Source: Allobosea sp. Root381 (lineage in GTDB: Bacteria; Pseudomonadota; Alphaproteobacteria; Rhizobiales; Beijerinckiaceae). From it: DNA of 64,000 nucleotides. Under the pieces are notes generated by a model that ran no database searches, was not told where the DNA came from, and saw nothing but the letters and a program-made list of their open reading frames with translations. Shown in pieces: positions 10,321 to 20,544 of this stretch; position 1 is the stretch's first letter, and each line of letters starts with the position of its first letter. The stretch spans positions 87,127 to 151,126 of the forward strand of contig NZ_LMJT01000004.1 in the NCBI RefSeq assembly GCF_001429395.1. Reading direction: 5' to 3'. Position numbers and translations under genes: made by a program.

Positions 10321-10500
10321 CTATCGCAGCTTGGCGATCCCGATGCCGTCGAGTTTGGCGCGGTCCTTGATCGATTCCTCGCTGCGCGTCAGGGCCTTCG
10401 AGATCGCCTTCAGCGCCATCCCCTTCTTGGCAAGCAGCTTCAGCTTGTCGAGTTCCTCGCCCGTCCAAGGCTGGCGGTGACGTTCAAAACGCTCGGCCAC
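10321..10500 (-). CDS. 59-residue basic helical protein, GTG start
   Basis: Short minus-strand gene with a GTG start preceded by AGGAG six bases away. The protein begins (M)AERFERHRQPWTGEEL and is rich in Lys and Arg throughout. PWTGEEL followed by LLAKKGMALKAISKAL and RSEESIKDRA resembles a small SANT/Myb-like or homeodomain-like helix-turn-helix, in which a Trp-led first helix and a recognition helix bind DNA. It could be a small DNA-binding protein, but I infer this from pattern only. It converges with the ABC-F gene and lies just downstream of the lipoprotein gene on the same strand. The ribosome site and coherent amphipathic helices make it likely real. Confidence 0.65.
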   Translation of the reverse strand: MAERFERHRQPWTGEELDKLKLLAKKGMALKAISKALTRSEESIKDRAKLDGIGIAKLR

Positions 10501-10532
10501 GATCGGCTCCTGCTTGGCCCCAACCAGCCGCC

Positions 10533-10943
10533 TCAGCCCTGCCCGGGCTTCACGATCCGGCTCAGCCTGTTGTCGGTAAACATATAGATCTCGCGGCCGC
10601 CTGGCTCAGCATAGAGCACCTGCGTCTCGCGGTGACCCTTGCCACTCTCGCCGATGAGCACGTCGGTCGGGCGGGTGCCCTTCAGCTTGACCAGCTCGCA
10701 TTCGGTGATGCCCTCGGCGATGGCCGGCGGCAGCGGGCGGGTCGAGGGATCGAGCGAGACGCCGGCGCTGCACTGTCCGTCCGGCATCAGCGTCGCTTCC
10801 TGCGTCGAGGCGCGCGCCGAGACGCTGCTCGTGGTCGTGGTGGTCTGGCCATCGCGCGTATCGGAGGTGAAGGAGAAGCCGCCCATATCGACGGAACATC
10901 CGCCGAGAGCGGCGGCACAAACGAGCAGGACAGGCAGTCTCAC
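10533..10943 (-). CDS. Small putative lipoprotein
   Basis: 136 residues starting at a GTG: the N-terminus reads (M)RLPVLLVCAAALGGC. This is a short signal peptide with lipobox LGGC and the modified cysteine at residue 16, so it should be a lipid-anchored envelope protein. The GTG overlaps the holC stop as GTGA, and GGAGAAG precedes it. An upstream in-frame start lies inside holC and would bury the signal peptide. Beyond the lipobox there is a Thr/Ser-rich spacer, two further cysteines (one in GQCSAG, one in TECELVK), and a C-terminal region. I do not recognise a named family. Coupling to holC appears to be positional, not functional. Confidence 0.8.
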   Translation of the reverse strand: MRLPVLLVCAAALGGCSVDMGGFSFTSDTRDGQTTTTTSSVSARASTQEATLMPDGQCSAGVSLDPSTRPLPPAIAEGITECELVKLKGTRPTDVLIGESGKGHRETQVLYAEPGGREIYMFTDNRLSRIVKPGQG

Positions 10944-11392
10944 GCTTTCTTCTCCCAGCGGCCGGTTTCGTCCTGCTGCCAATAGCTGGCGGCAGCGCCC
11001 GAGGCCTTGGCCTTCTTCCAATCCTCGCGCGCTGCAGCCAGCGCATCCGGATCGTCGCCGTCGAATATCAATACGACGCGCTCGTAGTCCTGCATTGCGT
11101 CGGGAATACGGACACCGTCGGCGCAGATGCGGACCTGGGCCGCGTTAGGATTATGCGCATGCGTCGTCAGGACCACCGCGTTAGTCGCGGCATCGGCCTC
11201 CATCGCCGTGACATGGGGCAGGAAGCTCTCGTCCGAATACGTCCAGAGATGGTCGTCGACCGCGCTCAGACGCTCCTGGCTCGCCACCTCGACGACGACC
11301 TTCTGGCCGCGCGAAAGCGCCCGGTCGAGAATCGTCGGCAGCACCTGCTCGAGCGGGCGCGACTGGAGGTGGAAGAACAGGATCTCGGCCAT
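10940..11392 (-). CDS. holC: DNA polymerase III subunit chi
   Basis: 150-residue chi subunit, which with psi bridges the clamp loader to single-stranded-DNA binding protein. The sequence opens MAEILFFHLQSRPLEQVLP, the typical family start, and contains HLWTYSDESFLPH and the LIFDGDD region near the C-terminus. It lies directly downstream of pepA on the same strand, the pepA-holC pairing found in many proteobacteria. Its stop overlaps the start of the downstream lipoprotein gene. No holD (psi) is visible in the window. Confidence 0.92.
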   Translation of the reverse strand: MAEILFFHLQSRPLEQVLPTILDRALSRGQKVVVEVASQERLSAVDDHLWTYSDESFLPHVTAMEADAATNAVVLTTHAHNPNAAQVRICADGVRIPDAMQDYERVVLIFDGDDPDALAAAREDWKKAKASGAAASYWQQDETGRWEKKA

Positions 11393-11441
11393 CGAAAGCC
11401 TTTTCCTTCAGCGACTTGCTGATCTGTCCTGACAGATCGAA

Positions 11442-12935
11442 TCAGCTTTCGTAATGCTCGGCGACGAGGCGGTCGAGCAGGCGCACGCCCCAGCCCGAGC
11501 CCCAGGAGCGGTTCGTCTCGGAATTCGGCGAGCCCATGCCGGTGCCGGCGATGTCGAGATGCACCCACGGCGTGTCGTTGACGTGGCGCTGCAGGAATTG
11601 TGCGGCGGTGATCGAGCCACCGTGGCGCCCGGCAGCGTTCTTCATGTCGGCGAACTTCGAATCGATCATCTTGTCGTAGGCCTTGCCGAGCGGCAGGCGC
11701 CAGACCTTCTCGCCGGTCGCCTCGCCCGCCGCCGAAAGCCGCTCCGCGATCTCGTCGCTGTTGGAAAACAGCCCGGCATGCTCCTGCGCCAGCGCGACCA
11801 GGATGGCGCCGGTCAGCGTCGCGAGATCGATCATGAATTTCGGCTTGAAGCGCTCCTGCGTGTACCAGAGCACGTCGGCGAGGACGAGCCGGCCCTCGGC
11901 GTCGGTGTTGATGATCTCGATGGTCTGGCCCGACAGCGAGGTGACGATGTCGCCCGGACGCTGGGCATTGCCATCGGGCATGTTCTCGACGAGGCCGATG
12001 ATGCCGATGGCGTTGACCTTGGCCTTGCGCGCGGCCAGCGCGTGCATCAGCCCGGTGACGCAGGCCGCGCCGGCCATGTCGCCCTTCATGTCCTCCATGC
12101 CGGCACCGGGCTTCAGCGAAATGCCGCCGGTATCGAAGGTGACGCCCTTGCCGACGAAGGCGACCGGCTGGGCGCCGCCCTTGGCGCCGTTCCAGCGCAT
12201 GATCACCACGCGGCTCTCGCGGCGCGAGCCCTGACCGACGCCCAGCAGCGCGCGCATACCGATCTTCTTCAGCTGCTTCTCGTCGAGAATCTCGATCTCG
12301 ACGCCGAGCTTGTCGAGCTTGGCCGCACGATCGGCGAACTCCTCGGGAAAGAGCACATTGGGCGGCTCGTTGACGAGGTTGCGCGCGATCTCGACGCCGG
12401 CGGCGACCGCCTCGCGGGCTTTCAGCGCCTTCTTGACCGGGGCCGGGTCCTCCGCGCGCAGGGTCACCTTGAACGGCTCGGCCTCTTCGGCCTTTCGGCT
12501 CTTGGTCTTGTAGAGATCGAAGGCATAAGTGCGCAGGCGCATGCCGAGCGCGATCTCGGCCGCCTGATCGGGCGCGAGCGGCCCTTCCGGTAGCGCCAGG
12601 ATCACGTCGGCGCTGCGGCCATGACCGAGCCGGCCCGCGATCGCGCCGCCAAGCCTGGCGAAATCGAGCGTGCCGCGCTCCGTTTCCGGACCCACACCGA
12701 CCACGATGAGCCGCTCATAACCGGCGTCCTGCGGCGCGAGCAGGGTCAGGCCGGCAAGCGCCTTGCCCTTGAAGCGCTCGGCGGCAGCGGCGCGTGCAAG
12801 CAGCGCATGGCCACCCTCGCCCAGCCATTCGCCGGCGGCCTCGGGCGGAGTCAGCGTGTCCGACATCAGGATCACCAGGTCCTGCCCGCCGATCGCGTTG
12901 AGGGCTTTGATCTCGAGCTTCAGGCGCTGGGACAT
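11442..12935 (-). CDS. pepA: Leucyl aminopeptidase (cytosol aminopeptidase, M17)
   Basis: Two-metal aminopeptidase releasing N-terminal residues, 497 residues from [11 protein letters not shown] longer frame adds 70 low-quality residues that run into the divergent promoter region. The metal and active-site motifs are present: [15 protein letters not shown] near residue 262, MKGDMAGAA shortly after, and the M17 signature NTDAEGRL near residue 342. E. coli PepA also binds DNA; whether this one does cannot be told here. It is divergent from lptF and upstream of holC. Confidence 0.96.
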   Translation of the reverse strand: MSQRLKLEIKALNAIGGQDLVILMSDTLTPPEAAGEWLGEGGHALLARAAAAERFKGKALAGLTLLAPQDAGYERLIVVGVGPETERGTLDFARLGGAIAGRLGHGRSADVILALPEGPLAPDQAAEIALGMRLRTYAFDLYKTKSRKAEEAEPFKVTLRAEDPAPVKKALKAREAVAAGVEIARNLVNEPPNVLFPEEFADRAAKLDKLGVEIEILDEKQLKKIGMRALLGVGQGSRRESRVVIMRWNGAKGGAQPVAFVGKGVTFDTGGISLKPGAGMEDMKGDMAGAACVTGLMHALAARKAKVNAIGIIGLVENMPDGNAQRPGDIVTSLSGQTIEIINTDAEGRLVLADVLWYTQERFKPKFMIDLATLTGAILVALAQEHAGLFSNSDEIAERLSAAGEATGEKVWRLPLGKAYDKMIDSKFADMKNAAGRHGGSITAAQFLQRHVNDTPWVHLDIAGTGMGSPNSETNRSWGSGWGVRLLDRLVAEHYES

Positions 12936-13093
12936 AATCGGCTCACGATGTTGCGAGGGAGCTTTGGGCGGGGCGAAACAAAGCGGCCGCAAACGATTCC
13001 CGTTTGCGCCTTGATTGCGCCTATACCATAGGGTGATTTCCGCGAACCACCAGCGTCGGCCCCTTTCCGCGCTGACCAATCGGAAGCCCAAAC
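12936..13093. promoter_or_regulatory. Divergent promoter region pepA / lptF
   Basis: 158 bases between divergent starts. It contains TTGCGC at 13004-13009 and CTATACCATAGG at 13021-13032, but no pair has both a good -35/-10 match and correct spacing on either strand. The promoters of both transcripts must lie here. Confidence 0.45.
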
Positions 13094-14287
13094 GTGCTGC
13101 TACAGCGTCTCGACCGCTACATCCTGAAGTCGGCGATGATCGCAACGGTCGTCCTGCTGATCGGGCTGACGAGCGTGATCTGGGTCACGCAGGCGCTGCG
13201 CGAGGTCGACCTGATCACCGGCAAGGGCCAGACGGTGGTAATCTTCTTCACCGTCACGCTTCTGTCGCTGCCGGCGCTGCTGGCCGGCATCGCGCCGGTC
13301 GCGCTGTTCATGGCGACGCTTTACACGCTGAACCGCCTCAACGGCGATTCGGAGCTGATCGTGATGAATGCCGCCGGCGTGGCGCCGCGGCGGATCGCGC
13401 GTCCCTTCATCGTGCTGACGATCGCGGTCTCGCTGTTCGTGGGCTGGATGTCGCTATCGGTGATGCCGGCCGGCTTCCGGATGCTGCGCGACCTGATCAC
13501 GCTGATCCGTGCCGATTTCGTCGCCAATGTCGTCAAGGAAGGCCAGTTCGTCTCGCTCGATTCCGGCATCACCTTCCATTACCGAGAGCGTTCCGGCGAC
13601 GCGCTGCTCGGCATCTTCATGCAGGACCGGCGCGACCCGAACCAGCCCTCGATCTATATCGCAGAGCGCGGCCGGACGGCCGAGGTCGAGGGATCGAGCT
13701 TCCTGATGCTGGAGAAGGGCACGATCCAGCGCGAAACCAAGAACACCGACACGACCTCGATCATCTCCTTCGAGCGCTATGCGCTGAATCTTTCGGCGCT
13801 GTCCGGGGACCCGACCGGCGGTCCGGGCGAAGGCGATGGCGACAAGGTCGTCTACAAGCCGCGCGAACGCTCGACCTGGCAGCTCCTCAACCAGGATCCG
13901 AACGAGCAATACTACAAATTCCAGGAGGGGCGTTTCCGGGCCGAGCTGCACAACCGCCTTTCGGCAGCGCTCTATCCGATGGCCTTCATGCTGATCGCCT
14001 TCGCCTGCATCGGCGAGGCGCGCACCACGCGCCAGGGCCGCGCCTTTGCGATCCAGGCCGCGATCCTCATCGTCGCGGCGACGCGCATCGGAGCCTACAT
14101 GGCCTGGACGGCAAGCGTGCGTTCGCCCTTCGCCGCGGCGCTGCTGTACATTCTCCCCGTGGTGGCGATCATTCTTGCCACGGCGGTGATCCTGTATGGC
14201 CAGCGCCTGCGGCCGTTCCTCTCCCGGGCGATAGCGCCGTTGGCGGCGCCCTTCAGCGGGCTTGCATCGCGGCTCAGGCGCGCCTGA
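13094..14287 (+). CDS. lptF: LPS export ABC transporter permease LptF
   Basis: 397-residue YjgP/YjgQ-family permease of the LptB2FG complex that extracts lipopolysaccharide from the inner membrane. N-terminal helices lie around residues 16-36, 51-72 and 100-118. A periplasmic jellyroll domain follows and C-terminal helices close the protein. The stop TGA shares its A with the lptG start (TGATG), so the two permeases are translationally coupled. lptF-lptG-lptD form a contiguous LPS-export block. The start [17 protein letters not shown] matches the family N-terminus. Confidence 0.96.
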   Translation: MLLQRLDRYILKSAMIATVVLLIGLTSVIWVTQALREVDLITGKGQTVVIFFTVTLLSLPALLAGIAPVALFMATLYTLNRLNGDSELIVMNAAGVAPRRIARPFIVLTIAVSLFVGWMSLSVMPAGFRMLRDLITLIRADFVANVVKEGQFVSLDSGITFHYRERSGDALLGIFMQDRRDPNQPSIYIAERGRTAEVEGSSFLMLEKGTIQRETKNTDTTSIISFERYALNLSALSGDPTGGPGEGDGDKVVYKPRERSTWQLLNQDPNEQYYKFQEGRFRAELHNRLSAALYPMAFMLIAFACIGEARTTRQGRAFAIQAAILIVAATRIGAYMAWTASVRSPFAAALLYILPVVAIILATAVILYGQRLRPFLSRAIAPLAAPFSGLASRLRRA

Positions 14288-15375
14288 TGCTGCTTACCTC
14301 CACCTTCGGCCGCTATCTGACGAAGCAGTTCGCGCGCTCCATCCTGGGCGTGTTCGGCACGTTCTTCTTCCTGATCGGAACGCTCGATTTCGTGGAGTTG
14401 ATGCGGCGGGCGGGCGATTCGCCGCTGGCCACGACCCCGCTGATCGTCCAGCTCGCCCTGTTTCGCGTGCCGAGCGTGGCCGAGCAAATATTTCCCTTCG
14501 CCGTCCTGTTCGGCGGCATGTTCGCGCTGCTGACGCTAAGCCGGAAGCTCGAGCTCGTCGTCGCCCGCTCGGTCGGCATGTCCGCCTGGCAGTTCCTGCA
14601 GCCGGCGGCGCTGGTCGCAGGCGTCATCGGTCTGCTCTCGATCCTGGTCTACAACCCAGTGGCGGCCGAGCTGAAAAGCAGGGCGACCGCGCTCGAGACG
14701 CGGCTGTTCGTGCGCGCCGCCCAATCCAACAATGCGCCCGATGTCTGGCTGCGCCAGCGGAGCATGGACGGGCAGGCCATCATCCGCGCGGCCGGCTCGC
14801 TGCCGGACGGCGACGGGCTGTCGCAGGTCGCGATCTTCAACTTTTCCCCGGGAGGCGGCTTCAGCGAACGGATCGACGCCAAGCAGGCGGTGCTGCATCA
14901 CGGCTATTGGGAACTGACGGACGCGCGCGTCATCTCGACGACGGACGAGCCGCAGAACTACGGCACCTATCTCTTCGCGACGACACTGGAGCCCGAGCAG
15001 GTGCGGCAGAGCTTCACACCGCCCGAGGCCGTCGGGTTCTGGTCGATGCCTGCCGTGATCGATCGGACCCAGCGCGCCGGCCTCGACACGACGCGCTATG
15101 AGCTGCGTTATCAGTCACTTATGGCAAGGCCACTGCTGCTGGTCGCCATGGTGCTGGTGGCCGCATCCGTTTCCTTAAGATTTTTCCGGTTTGGTGGCGT
15201 GACCAGACTGGTGATAGGTGGCGTCGCGGCCGGGTTCGTGCTCTATGTCGCGACGCAGCTGTCGGAGGAGCTAGGCTCGTCAGGCATCGTCAATCCGGTG
15301 GTTGCAGCATGGCTGCCCGCAACCATAGGCTCGATGCTCGGCGCTCTCGCGCTCCTCCATCAGGAAGACGGGTAA
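14287..15375 (+). CDS. lptG: LPS export ABC transporter permease LptG
   Basis: 362-residue partner of LptF. The start at [15 protein letters not shown] overlaps the lptF stop; a longer frame in the same phase is only the shadow of lptF. The protein has N-terminal helices (about residues 18-36 and 56-78 and near 100), a periplasmic domain, and C-terminal helices containing RFFRFGGVTRL. With LptF it forms the lateral gate for LPS. The lptB ATPase and lptC are not in this window and presumably lie elsewhere, as is usual in this order. Confidence 0.96.
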   Translation: MLLTSTFGRYLTKQFARSILGVFGTFFFLIGTLDFVELMRRAGDSPLATTPLIVQLALFRVPSVAEQIFPFAVLFGGMFALLTLSRKLELVVARSVGMSAWQFLQPAALVAGVIGLLSILVYNPVAAELKSRATALETRLFVRAAQSNNAPDVWLRQRSMDGQAIIRAAGSLPDGDGLSQVAIFNFSPGGGFSERIDAKQAVLHHGYWELTDARVISTTDEPQNYGTYLFATTLEPEQVRQSFTPPEAVGFWSMPAVIDRTQRAGLDTTRYELRYQSLMARPLLLVAMVLVAASVSLRFFRFGGVTRLVIGGVAAGFVLYVATQLSEELGSSGIVNPVVAAWLPATIGSMLGALALLHQEDG

Positions 15376-15412
15376 ATCGTACTGTGCCTATGGTTAATTT
15401 TGGATTGAGCGT

Positions 15413-17962
15413 ATGGTTCCCGGCGTAAGGCGCGTGGCTCGATTTGCCGCGGCGACGGCGCTCGCCTCGAGCCTTGCCTATATCCTGGCCATGGCCGGGA
15501 CAGCTTCGGCGCAGACCCCGCCTGCCCAGCAGGAGCGGATGGTCGTGGATGCGCGCGAGCTCGTCTACGACAATGACAAGAAGACCGTTTCAGCCGTCGG
15601 CGATGTGCAGATCCTCTATCAGGGCCGCACCATCGAGGCCGACCGCGTCACCTACGACCAGGCCGGCAAGCGCGTCGTCGCGGTCGGCAACGCCCGCATC
15701 ACAGAAGCGAACGGCACCGTCATCACCGGCGACCGCTTCAACCTGACGGATGATTTCCGCGACGGCTTCATCGATTCGCTGCGCGTCGTGAACCCGGACA
15801 AGACACGCTTCAGCGCGCCCCGCGCTGAGCGCACGGATGGCGAGACCTTCATATTCGAGAAGGGCATCTACACCGCCTGCGAGCCCTGCAAGGACAATCC
15901 GGAGAGGCCGCCGCTCTGGCAGGTTCGAGCCGCGCGGATCATCCACAAGAAGGCCGAGCAGACGATCTATTACGAGGAGGCGCGCCTCGAATTCGCCGGC
16001 GTGCCGCTGGCCTATGTCCCCTACATGTCGGGACCGGATTCGACGGTGAAGCGGAAGTCGGGTTTCCTGGCGCCGAAATTCCTCAACACAGGCCCACTCG
16101 GCTTCGGCGTCGGCCTGCCCTATTTCATCAACCTGGCACCGAACTACGACGTGACCCTGACGCCGACCTATATGACGCGGCAGGGACTGCTCGGCCAGGC
16201 CGAATGGCGCCACCGGCTGGCGAACGGCTCCTACTCGATCCGGGCCTCGGGGATCTTCCAGCGGGAAAAGGAAGCATTCCTCGACGCACCGCTCGGAGCC
16301 GGTGACGATACCTTCCGCGGCGCGCTGGAGACGAACGGCAAGTTCTTCATCAATCCGCGCTGGTCGTTCGGCTGGAACGCCTCGATGTCGACGGATCGCT
16401 GGTTCTACAAGAACTACCGCATCCTCAACCAGGGTCTGAGCGCCACCACCTATCTGCAGGAAGTGATCTCGACCGCCTATCTTAACGGCCAGAGCGCAAC
16501 GGCCTGGTTCGATGCGCGCGCCTACTACTTCCAGCCGCTGACCTCGACGGACTGGCAAAAGCAGCAGCCGACGGTTCTGCCGGTGATCGACTACAACAAG
16601 CGCGTCCACAAGCCGAGTTTCCTCGGCGGCGAGCTGAGCTTCACCGCGAACCTCACGCATCTGACGCGCGATGCGGCTGCGTTCCAGCAGTTGCCGCAGC
16701 AGACGAACTATCTGATCAACGGCACCACCAGCAGCGGAACGCCCTATTCCCTGTATGACGGCTGCGCGGTCTACCAGAAAAGCACCTGCCTCATCCGCGG
16801 CCTCGCGGGCAATGTTGCGCGGGCTACGGCCGAGGCATCCTGGCGGCGCAACTTCATCGACCCGCTCGGCCAGATGTGGACCCCCTATGCCTCGGTGCGG
16901 GCCGACATCTTCTCGATCCGTCCGGACACGACGGGCTACCCGAACGCGAATGTCCGCACGATCGCCGACACCTCGGACGAGGTCTTCGGCCGGGTGATGC
17001 CCGCGATCGGCCTGATGTATCGCTATCCTTTCGTCGCCAAGACCTCCTGGGGCACGCATATCATCGAGCCGGTTGCGCAGATCGTGGCGCGCCCGAACGA
17101 AACCAATAGTCTGCGCGTCGCCAACGAGGATGCGCAGAGCCTCGTTTTCGACGCCAACAACCTGTTCGAGTGGAGCGGCAAGTTCTCCGGCTACGACCGC
17201 GTCGAGGGCGGCACCCGCGCCAATGTCGGCGCGCTCTATACCGGCCGCTTCGGCAAGGAGGGCTTCGCCAACCTGCTGCTCGGCCAATCCTACCATCTCG
17301 GCGGGCGCAACTCCTTCGCCAGCGCGGACCTGGTCAATACCGGCCTCGATTCGGGGCTGGATACCGACACCTCGGACATCGTCGCCCGCGCCCAGTACTC
17401 GCCCTTCAAGGGGCTGTTCTTCACCGGCGCCACCCGCCTCAACTCGACGACGTTCGAGGCGCAGCGCATCGATGCCGCCGCAACCTATTCGACGAGCGTC
17501 ATCAGCGCCTCGGTCGGCTATGGCCGCTACGAGCCGCAGCCCAATCTCGGAATCCCACGCCGGCGCGAGGGTCTCTCGCTGAGCGGATCGCTCGCCGTGA
17601 CGCCGAACTGGCGCCTGCGCGCCGGCGTGCTGTTCGACCTCGACAAGTACAAGCTCGACCGCGAGGTCCGCTACAGCCAGTACACGTCCTGGCTGGCCTC
17701 GCCGGGGTCGGCGCTACCGAAATACTCCAATGGCGGCCTGTTCCAGACCGCTTCGACGAGCTTCGGCATCAACTACACCGACGAATGCACGGTGTTCGAC
17801 GTGAGCTATTCGCAAAGCTATGCCGACCGCCAGTCCGGCGCGACCAAGGACACGCGCACCGTGATGTTCCGGCTCGAACTGAGGACGTTGGGCGAAGTGA
17901 GCTACTCGCAGAATCTCGACGCCTCCTCGACCGTCGGCGACGGCGTGTCCTCAAGCAACTGA
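15413..17962 (+). CDS. lptD: LPS-assembly protein LptD
   Basis: Outer-membrane beta-barrel that inserts LPS into the outer leaflet, 849 residues. A signal peptide spans residues 1-33, with likely cleavage after ASA. An OstA/LptA-like jellyroll follows from about residue 42 (MVVDARELVYDNDKKTVSA), and then a long barrel domain rich in alternating aromatic strands. Cysteines occur as CEPC in the N-terminal half, and as a pair near GCAVYQKSTC and one in DECTVF in the barrel, compatible with LptD-type disulfides. It follows lptG by 37 bases. In many relatives surA comes next, but here pdxA follows after 42 bases. Confidence 0.96.
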   Translation: MVPGVRRVARFAAATALASSLAYILAMAGTASAQTPPAQQERMVVDARELVYDNDKKTVSAVGDVQILYQGRTIEADRVTYDQAGKRVVAVGNARITEANGTVITGDRFNLTDDFRDGFIDSLRVVNPDKTRFSAPRAERTDGETFIFEKGIYTACEPCKDNPERPPLWQVRAARIIHKKAEQTIYYEEARLEFAGVPLAYVPYMSGPDSTVKRKSGFLAPKFLNTGPLGFGVGLPYFINLAPNYDVTLTPTYMTRQGLLGQAEWRHRLANGSYSIRASGIFQREKEAFLDAPLGAGDDTFRGALETNGKFFINPRWSFGWNASMSTDRWFYKNYRILNQGLSATTYLQEVISTAYLNGQSATAWFDARAYYFQPLTSTDWQKQQPTVLPVIDYNKRVHKPSFLGGELSFTANLTHLTRDAAAFQQLPQQTNYLINGTTSSGTPYSLYDGCAVYQKSTCLIRGLAGNVARATAEASWRRNFIDPLGQMWTPYASVRADIFSIRPDTTGYPNANVRTIADTSDEVFGRVMPAIGLMYRYPFVAKTSWGTHIIEPVAQIVARPNETNSLRVANEDAQSLVFDANNLFEWSGKFSGYDRVEGGTRANVGALYTGRFGKEGFANLLLGQSYHLGGRNSFASADLVNTGLDSGLDTDTSDIVARAQYSPFKGLFFTGATRLNSTTFEAQRIDAAATYSTSVISASVGYGRYEPQPNLGIPRRREGLSLSGSLAVTPNWRLRAGVLFDLDKYKLDREVRYSQYTSWLASPGSALPKYSNGGLFQTASTSFGINYTDECTVFDVSYSQSYADRQSGATKDTRTVMFRLELRTLGEVSYSQNLDASSTVGDGVSSSN

Positions 17963-18004
17963 GCCGAGGCCGGCGGCCGCCCGACAAATGACAAAGGCGG
18001 CCAC

Positions 18005-19039
18005 ATGACGGCCGACGCAACCATGTCCCTGCCACCGCTCGCCCTGACGCAGGGCGACCCTGCGGGCGTCGGGCCCGAGCTCAGCCTCCTCGCCTGGGCA
18101 CGCCGGAACGCGCTCGGGCTGCCGCCCTTCGCCTGCATTGCGGATATCGACCATCTGGCGCGGTTGTCGCGCCGGCTCGGGCTGGACGTTCCGCTGGTCG
18201 CCTGCGACTGGGATGAGGCCGGCCGTCATTTCGCGACCGCGCTGCCTGTCATCCCGCTCGCCGAGGCGACCGCGGCGGAGCCCGGACGGCCCGCCCCGGC
18301 GACGGCACAGGGCACGATCGCCTCGATATCACGGGCGGTAGCCGCGGTGCGGCAGGGTCAGGCCGCAGCGGTCGTTACCAATCCGATCGCCAAATCCGTG
18401 CTCTATGCTGCGGGCTTCGCTCATCCCGGCCATACCGAATACCTCGCCCACCTCGCCGGTGACGGCGGCACGCCGCCCATGCCGGTGATGATGCTGTGGT
18501 GCGACGAGCTTGCGGTCGTGCCGGTGACGATCCATGTGCCGCTCCGCGCCGTACCGGATTTGCTGACGACCGAATTGATCGTCGAGACCGGCCGCATCGT
18601 CGCCGAGGGATTGAAGCGCAGCTTCGGGATCGCGAATCCGCGCCTCGCGCTGAGCGGGCTCAACCCGCATGCGGGCGAGAGCGGGGCCCTCGGCGGCGAG
18701 GATGCTGCGGTGGTCGCGCCTGCCGTCACGGCGCTCCGGGCGCTCGGAATCGATGCGCGCGGCCCCTATCCCGCCGACACGATGTTCCATGCGCGGGCCC
18801 GGGCCGGATACGACGCGGCGCTCGCGATGTATCACGACCAGGCGCTGATCCCGATCAAGACGATCGCCTTCGACGAAGGTGTCAACGTCACGCTGGGTCT
18901 GCCCTTCATCCGTACCTCGCCGGACCATGGCACCGCCTTCGACATTGCCGGCAAGGGGATCGCTCGGCCCGACAGCCTCATAGCGGCACTGAAGCTGGCT
19001 GCACGCATGGCCAGGCAACTTGCAAAGGCAGCCGAATGA
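18005..19039 (+). CDS. pdxA: 4-hydroxythreonine-4-phosphate dehydrogenase
   Basis: NAD-dependent enzyme of the DXP-dependent pyridoxal phosphate pathway; with PdxJ it makes pyridoxine phosphate. 344 residues. The metal-binding histidines lie in [21 protein letters not shown] and [12 protein letters not shown], and GDPAGVGPE marks the N-terminus. The stop overlaps the rsmA start (ATGA). pdxA-rsmA pairing is widespread in proteobacteria. Alternative starts lie a few codons in, but the start at 18005 fits a short spacing after lptD. Confidence 0.96.
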   Translation: MTADATMSLPPLALTQGDPAGVGPELSLLAWARRNALGLPPFACIADIDHLARLSRRLGLDVPLVACDWDEAGRHFATALPVIPLAEATAAEPGRPAPATAQGTIASISRAVAAVRQGQAAAVVTNPIAKSVLYAAGFAHPGHTEYLAHLAGDGGTPPMPVMMLWCDELAVVPVTIHVPLRAVPDLLTTELIVETGRIVAEGLKRSFGIANPRLALSGLNPHAGESGALGGEDAAVVAPAVTALRALGIDARGPYPADTMFHARARAGYDAALAMYHDQALIPIKTIAFDEGVNVTLGLPFIRTSPDHGTAFDIAGKGIARPDSLIAALKLAARMARQLAKAAE

Positions 19040-19884
19040 GCCAGATCGATTCCCTGCCGCCGTTGCGCGAGGTCGTCGAGCGCCACGGGCTGACGGCGCA
19101 GAAGTCGCTCGGGCAGAATTTCCTCTACGACCTCAACCTGACCTCGCGGATCGCCCGGGCGGCGGGCCCTCTCGAAGGCGAGGTCATCGTCGAGATCGGT
19201 CCCGGCCCGGGCGGGTTGACGCGGGCGCTGCTCGCAAACGGCGCCGGCCGCGTCATCGCAGTCGAGCGCGACCGGCGCTGCCTGCCGGCGCTGGCGGAGA
19301 TCGCGGCCCATTATCCGGGCCGCCTGGAGGTGGTCGAGGGCGACGCGCTGACGGTCGATCTCGTGGAGCGGCTCGGCGGGAAGCCGGCCCGGATCGTCGC
19401 GAACCTGCCCTACAATATCGGCACGCCGCTGCTGGTCGGTTGGCTCAGCCTGGACCCTTGGCCGTCCTGGTGGACGTCGCTGACCCTGATGTTCCAGCGC
19501 GAGGTCGCGGAACGCATCGTCGCGACACCTGAGCAGCGCGCCGATTACGGCCGGCTGGCTGTGCTGAGCAACTGGCGCTGCGAGACGAAGATCCTGTTCG
19601 ACGTACCGCGCAGCGCCTTCGTGCCGCCGCCGAAGATCACCTCGGCGATCGTCCAGCTCCTGCCGCGGCAAGATCCCGAGCCCTGCGATAAACGCCTGCT
19701 CGAACGCATCACGCTCGCGGCCTTCGGCCAGCGTCGCAAGATGCTGAGGCAGAGCCTGAAGGCCGTTCTGGCAGAACCTGCCGACTGGATCGAGCAGGCC
19801 AGCCTCGCGCCGACGGCCCGTGCCGAAGAAGTGCCGGTCTCGGGCTTCGTCAGGCTCGCCAATACGCTGGCCGAGCGTCTCTGA
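19036..19884 (+). CDS. rsmA: 16S rRNA dimethyladenosine transferase
   Basis: KsgA/RsmA dimethylates two adjacent adenosines near the 3' end of 16S rRNA during late small-subunit assembly. 282 residues from [15 protein letters not shown]; the start overlaps the pdxA stop. [10 protein letters not shown] marks the N-terminus, the SAM-binding motif [11 protein letters not shown] follows, and the catalytic motif NLPYNI lies near the middle. [11 protein letters not shown] marks the C-terminal domain. It converges with gmk, with nine bases between stops and no room for a classical terminator. Confidence 0.96.
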   Translation: MSQIDSLPPLREVVERHGLTAQKSLGQNFLYDLNLTSRIARAAGPLEGEVIVEIGPGPGGLTRALLANGAGRVIAVERDRRCLPALAEIAAHYPGRLEVVEGDALTVDLVERLGGKPARIVANLPYNIGTPLLVGWLSLDPWPSWWTSLTLMFQREVAERIVATPEQRADYGRLAVLSNWRCETKILFDVPRSAFVPPPKITSAIVQLLPRQDPEPCDKRLLERITLAAFGQRRKMLRQSLKAVLAEPADWIEQASLAPTARAEEVPVSGFVRLANTLAERL

Positions 19885-19893
19885 GGGCGCTGC

Positions 19894-20544
19894 TCAGGCC
19901 AGTTCCTCGGCCAGCAAAGTCGTCACGAAGTCGGACAGCCCGGTGGCGCGCTCGCGCTTCAGACGCTCGGCGGTAAGGATCGACTTGACCGATTCATAGG
20001 CGGCCTGGAGGTCGTCATTGACGATGACGTAGTCATACTTGTTCCAGCGCGCGATCTCGTCGCGCGCATTGTCGAGCCGCTTGGCGATGACCTCGGGCGC
20101 GTCCTCGGCGCGACGCACCAGGCGCGAGCGCAGCTCTGCCATCGACGGCGGCAAGATGAAGATCGTCACGACATCGGCACGGGCCTTTGTCACGATCTGC
20201 TGCGTTCCCTGCCAGTCGATGTCGAAAAGGACGTCGCGCCCGGCGGCCAGCGAGGCCTCGACCTCTTTGCGCGGCGTGCCGTAGCCATTGCCGTGGACCT
20301 CGGCCCATTCCAGCAGTTCATTGTGCTGCTTCATCTGGTCGAAGGCGGGCCGCTCGATGAAGCGGTAGTGTACCCCGTCGATCTCGGAAGGCCGCTTGGC
20401 GCGGGTCGTCACGGAAACCGAAAGATCGAGATTGTTCTCGGATTTGAGGTTGCGGGTCAGGGTCGACTTGCCCGCCCCCGAAGGCGAGGACAGAATCAGC
20501 ATCAGCCCGCGGCGGGCCGGGCGCGCGACATCGGCCATCAGCAT
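19894..20544 (-). CDS. gmk: Guanylate kinase
   Basis: Phosphorylates GMP to GDP, 216 residues. The P-loop [10 protein letters not shown] lies near residue 19, and the GMP-binding region [15 protein letters not shown] follows. Start M1 or M3 are both possible; the two are six bases apart. It begins immediately after the yicC stop codon with no gap, so it is co-transcribed with mltG-yicC. The yicC-gmk pairing is conserved in bacteria. Confidence 0.96.
   Translation of the reverse strand: MLMADVARPARRGLMLILSSPSGAGKSTLTRNLKSENNLDLSVSVTTRAKRPSEIDGVHYRFIERPAFDQMKQHNELLEWAEVHGNGYGTPRKEVEASLAAGRDVLFDIDWQGTQQIVTKARADVVTIFILPPSMAELRSRLVRRAEDAPEVIAKRLDNARDEIARWNKYDYVIVNDDLQAAYESVKSILTAERLKRERATGLSDFVTTLLAEELA

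Noticed and set aside
15590..17296. A 568-codon minus-strand frame opposite lptD
   Set aside because: Shadow of lptD; the lptD reading has a signal peptide and barrel pattern.
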